The notes below the pieces were generated by a model. The model saw only the letters and a program-made list of their open reading frames with translations. It was not told the origin of the DNA and searched no databases. DNA of 7,524 nucleotides from Mariprofundaceae bacterium (lineage in GTDB: Bacteria > Pseudomonadota > Zetaproteobacteria > Mariprofundales > Mariprofundaceae): assembly GCA_030950965.1 (NCBI GenBank), contig JAUZQP010000185.1, positions 1 to 7,524 on the forward strand, read 5' to 3'. Below, piece by piece: positions 6,096-7,524 of the stretch. The translations under genes were made by a program, and so were the position numbers. Position 1 is the stretch's first letter; the number at the start of each line of letters is the position of its first letter.

Positions 6096-6101
6096 GATAA
6101 A

Positions 6102-6107
6102 CTCCTT
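6102..6107 (-). promoter_or_regulatory. Ribosome-binding site of the lipoprotein gene
   Basis: AAGGAG on the minus strand, 6 nt before ATG 6095. This strong site fixes the start and rules out the longer in-frame reading that begins at 6158 and would overlap the gltA stop. Confidence 0.75.
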
Positions 6108-6154
6108 GAAATATTTGGTGGCAGCACAAAGCTTAGGTAACGCGCAATAAATAA

Positions 6155-7324
6155 TCAACGTTCAGCTAATGGGGTATAATGTTGGTCAGTTTTTCCTACA
6201 TAAATTTGCATAGGGCGGTAAATTCTACTTTCATTCAAACTTTCCTTCCAATGGGCAAGCCAACCGACCACGCGCGCAATGGCAAAAATAGGCGTAAACA
6301 GATCGGTAGGAATCCCCATTTTTCGGTAAACAATACCCGAATAAAAGTCCACATTAGGACAAATCCCCTTGGCTCCCAACGTACCTAGAGATAGCTCTTC
6401 GATACGACTAGCAATGGCATAGGTCGGATCTTCGCCAATTTCCTGCGTCAACTCATGGTATAACTGTTGCAATAATACAGCGCGTGGATCTTTTGTTTTA
6501 TAAATGCGATGCCCCAAACCAGGGATTTTCTCATGTCGTTCTAATTTATCCTGCAAATACGATTCAACACGATCTACATGACCAATTTCATCCAACATTT
6601 TCAACACATCTTCATTAGCACCGCCGTGAAGAGGACCTGATAACGCACCAATGGCAGCACTGATGCAGGTATAAGGGTCAGCCTGTGTTGAGGCAGTCAC
6701 CATGGTGGAGAAGGTGCTCGCATTGATCGTGTGTTCAGCATGAACCATTAACGCGACATCCATAATCCGCGTCATTAACGGCGAAGGCTCATTGCCCGAA
6801 AGCATGTATAAAAAATTTCCTGCTTGACTAAGATCATCACGCGGTGCAATAGGATCATCGCCCAAGCGCATACGCGCATGCGCTGCCACCAATGTAGGAA
6901 GTTTACCAATCAGGCGGAAACAGGCATCCTCAACATCACTGCTACCTAAAGCATCTTGACCCAAATCACGCGGGAAGGGGTAAAACATACCCAACACAGC
7001 AATACACGCCTGCAAGGCATCCATAGGGTGTGCAGATTCGGGGAAGCTTTTCATAATGTCGCGCACACGGAATTTAATGCGCCGATGACCACGCAAGCCA
7101 TCGTTGAAGAGTTGAAGTTGTGTACTATCAGGCAAATCACCATTGAGTAGCAGTATCATGACCTCTTCAAAAGTAGAGTAATGAGCGATTTCTTCGATAT
7201 CAATACCGCGGTATTCCAGCCGTCCCGCTTGACCATCGACCCGTGAAATAGCTGATTCAGCCACGGGAATACCCGCTAGGCCTGGGGAGTAACACGGGAA
7301 TGGGTTGGTTGTTTCTGTTGACAT
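6155..7324 (-). CDS. gltA: Citrate synthase (short form)
   Basis: This 389-aa cytoplasmic enzyme condenses oxaloacetate and acetyl-CoA to citrate at the entry of the TCA cycle. Hallmarks in order: YSPGLAGIP (12-20), LEYRGIDI (36-43), VHAEHTINAST (194-204, His198), GPLHGGANE (230-238, catalytic His233), PGLGHRIYKTKDPR (268-281, catalytic His272), PNVDFYSGIVY (323-333, catalytic Asp326) and the Arg-containing RIYRP (367-371). Length and the sequence style match the shorter ~370-390 aa citrate/methylcitrate synthase type, not the ~427-aa E. coli GltA. The 2-methylcitrate synthase PrpC belongs to the same family, but no prp genes are visible, so citrate synthase is the better call. AGAGGA (7328-7333) precedes the ATG. 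The gene is complete, with no frameshift. The next gene starts 59 bp downstream, so some read-through is possible. Confidence 0.96.
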   Translation of the reverse strand: MSTETTNPFPCYSPGLAGIPVAESAISRVDGQAGRLEYRGIDIEEIAHYSTFEEVMILLLNGDLPDSTQLQLFNDGLRGHRRIKFRVRDIMKSFPESAHPMDALQACIAVLGMFYPFPRDLGQDALGSSDVEDACFRLIGKLPTLVAAHARMRLGDDPIAPRDDLSQAGNFLYMLSGNEPSPLMTRIMDVALMVHAEHTINASTFSTMVTASTQADPYTCISAAIGALSGPLHGGANEDVLKMLDEIGHVDRVESYLQDKLERHEKIPGLGHRIYKTKDPRAVLLQQLYHELTQEIGEDPTYAIASRIEELSLGTLGAKGICPNVDFYSGIVYRKMGIPTDLFTPIFAIARVVGWLAHWKESLNESRIYRPMQIYVGKTDQHYTPLAER

Positions 7325-7338
7325 GGTTCCTCTTTCAA

Positions 7339-7365
7339 ATAAGGCAGCGAAAAGTGATGCCTTAT
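7339..7365 (-). promoter_or_regulatory. Hairpin in the gltA leader
   Basis: ATAAGGCA (minus strand) pairs with TGCCTTAT across an 11-nt loop; the plus-strand arms are 7339-7346 and 7358-7365. The 8-bp stem ends 5 nt before the AGAGGA ribosome-binding site, so it may affect message stability or translation. On the plus strand it is followed by an AT-rich stretch and could act as a weak terminator for opposite transcripts. Chance is not excluded. Confidence 0.3.
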
Positions 7366-7400
7366 GCTAATTTTATTTTATATAAGAATAGTTTACTCAA
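7366..7400 (-). promoter_or_regulatory. AT-rich promoter-like stretch upstream of gltA
   Basis: On the minus strand this reads TTGAGT (7395-7400) followed by a run containing TATAAA (7377-7382) and TAAAAT (7370-7375). TTGAGT to TAAAAT has 19-nt spacing and TTGAGT to TATAAA only 12, so neither pair is ideal for sigma70. Position and composition suggest a promoter, but the exact boxes are uncertain. Confidence 0.3.
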
Positions 7401-7481
7401 GTTAGCTGTGCGGTACTCTGCCAATAGCCTGTCCGAGAATAGAATAGTTCTACTGCGAAAACGCTAAGTTTACACCGTTAC

Positions 7482-7524
7482 TTATTGATCATATTCATCA
7501 TCTTTTGCGACTTGGCGCAACTCA
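7482..7524 (-). CDS. Possible 3' end of an upstream gene (last 13 codons)
   Basis: Reading leftward from the window edge there is an open frame of 13 codons (ELRQVAKDDEYDQ) ending in TAA at 7482-7484. Its acidic, hydrophilic character suits a protein C-terminus, and the next ~155 bp before gltA look intergenic. The visible part is too short to identify. A frame this long could easily arise by chance. Confidence 0.25.
   Translation of the reverse strand, partial: ELRQVAKDDEYDQ

Overview
The window looks like chromosomal DNA of a Gram-negative bacterium, most likely a gammaproteobacterium. The reasons are three lipoprotein genes with clear lipoboxes, an outer-membrane-type beta-barrel, an OmpA-domain lipoprotein and a YnbE-like lipoprotein. 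Base composition is moderate (mid-40s % GC by eye). I cannot place it to genus. Every gene I accept lies on the minus strand, so transcription runs from high to low coordinates.

Layout in transcription order. (1) 7482-7524 may hold the last codons of an upstream gene, followed by an intergenic region with an AT-rich promoter-like stretch and a leader hairpin. (2) 6155-7324 is a complete short-form citrate synthase (gltA). (3) 4761-6095 is a low-complexity lipoprotein and 3760-4764 a predicted outer-membrane beta-barrel; they overlap by 4 nt (ATGA). (4) After a 58-bp gap, 2664-3701 is a MotA/TolQ/ExbB-type proton-channel subunit with a long Gln-rich tail. One base separates it from 1655-2662, a one-TM partner with the MotB/TolR/ExbD-type membrane aspartate, a long coiled coil and no OmpA domain. 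(5) 1095-1654 has no convincing gene but holds two adjacent full-length imperfect palindromes (161 and 147 bp, 11 bp apart) that look like MITE-type or other structured repeats. (6) 237-1094 is an OmpA/MotB-domain lipoprotein with an unusual Cys-rich duplicated tail, ended by a perfect 14-bp hairpin. (7) 1-149 is the 5' part of a ynbE-like lipoprotein gene that runs off the left edge.

How they may work together: gltA is ordinary TCA-cycle housekeeping. The four genes at 1655-6095 look like one transcription unit spanning the envelope: an outer-membrane lipoprotein, an outer-membrane barrel, an inner-membrane proton channel and its periplasmic coiled-coil rod. The OmpA lipoprotein about 560 bp downstream could supply the peptidoglycan anchor that the MotB-like protein lacks. 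I do not recognise this combination as Tol-Pal, Ton-ExbBD, the flagellar stator, Zorya, Agl or Gld. It is the best candidate here for an undescribed system, but the functional link is inferred only from gene order and protein architecture.
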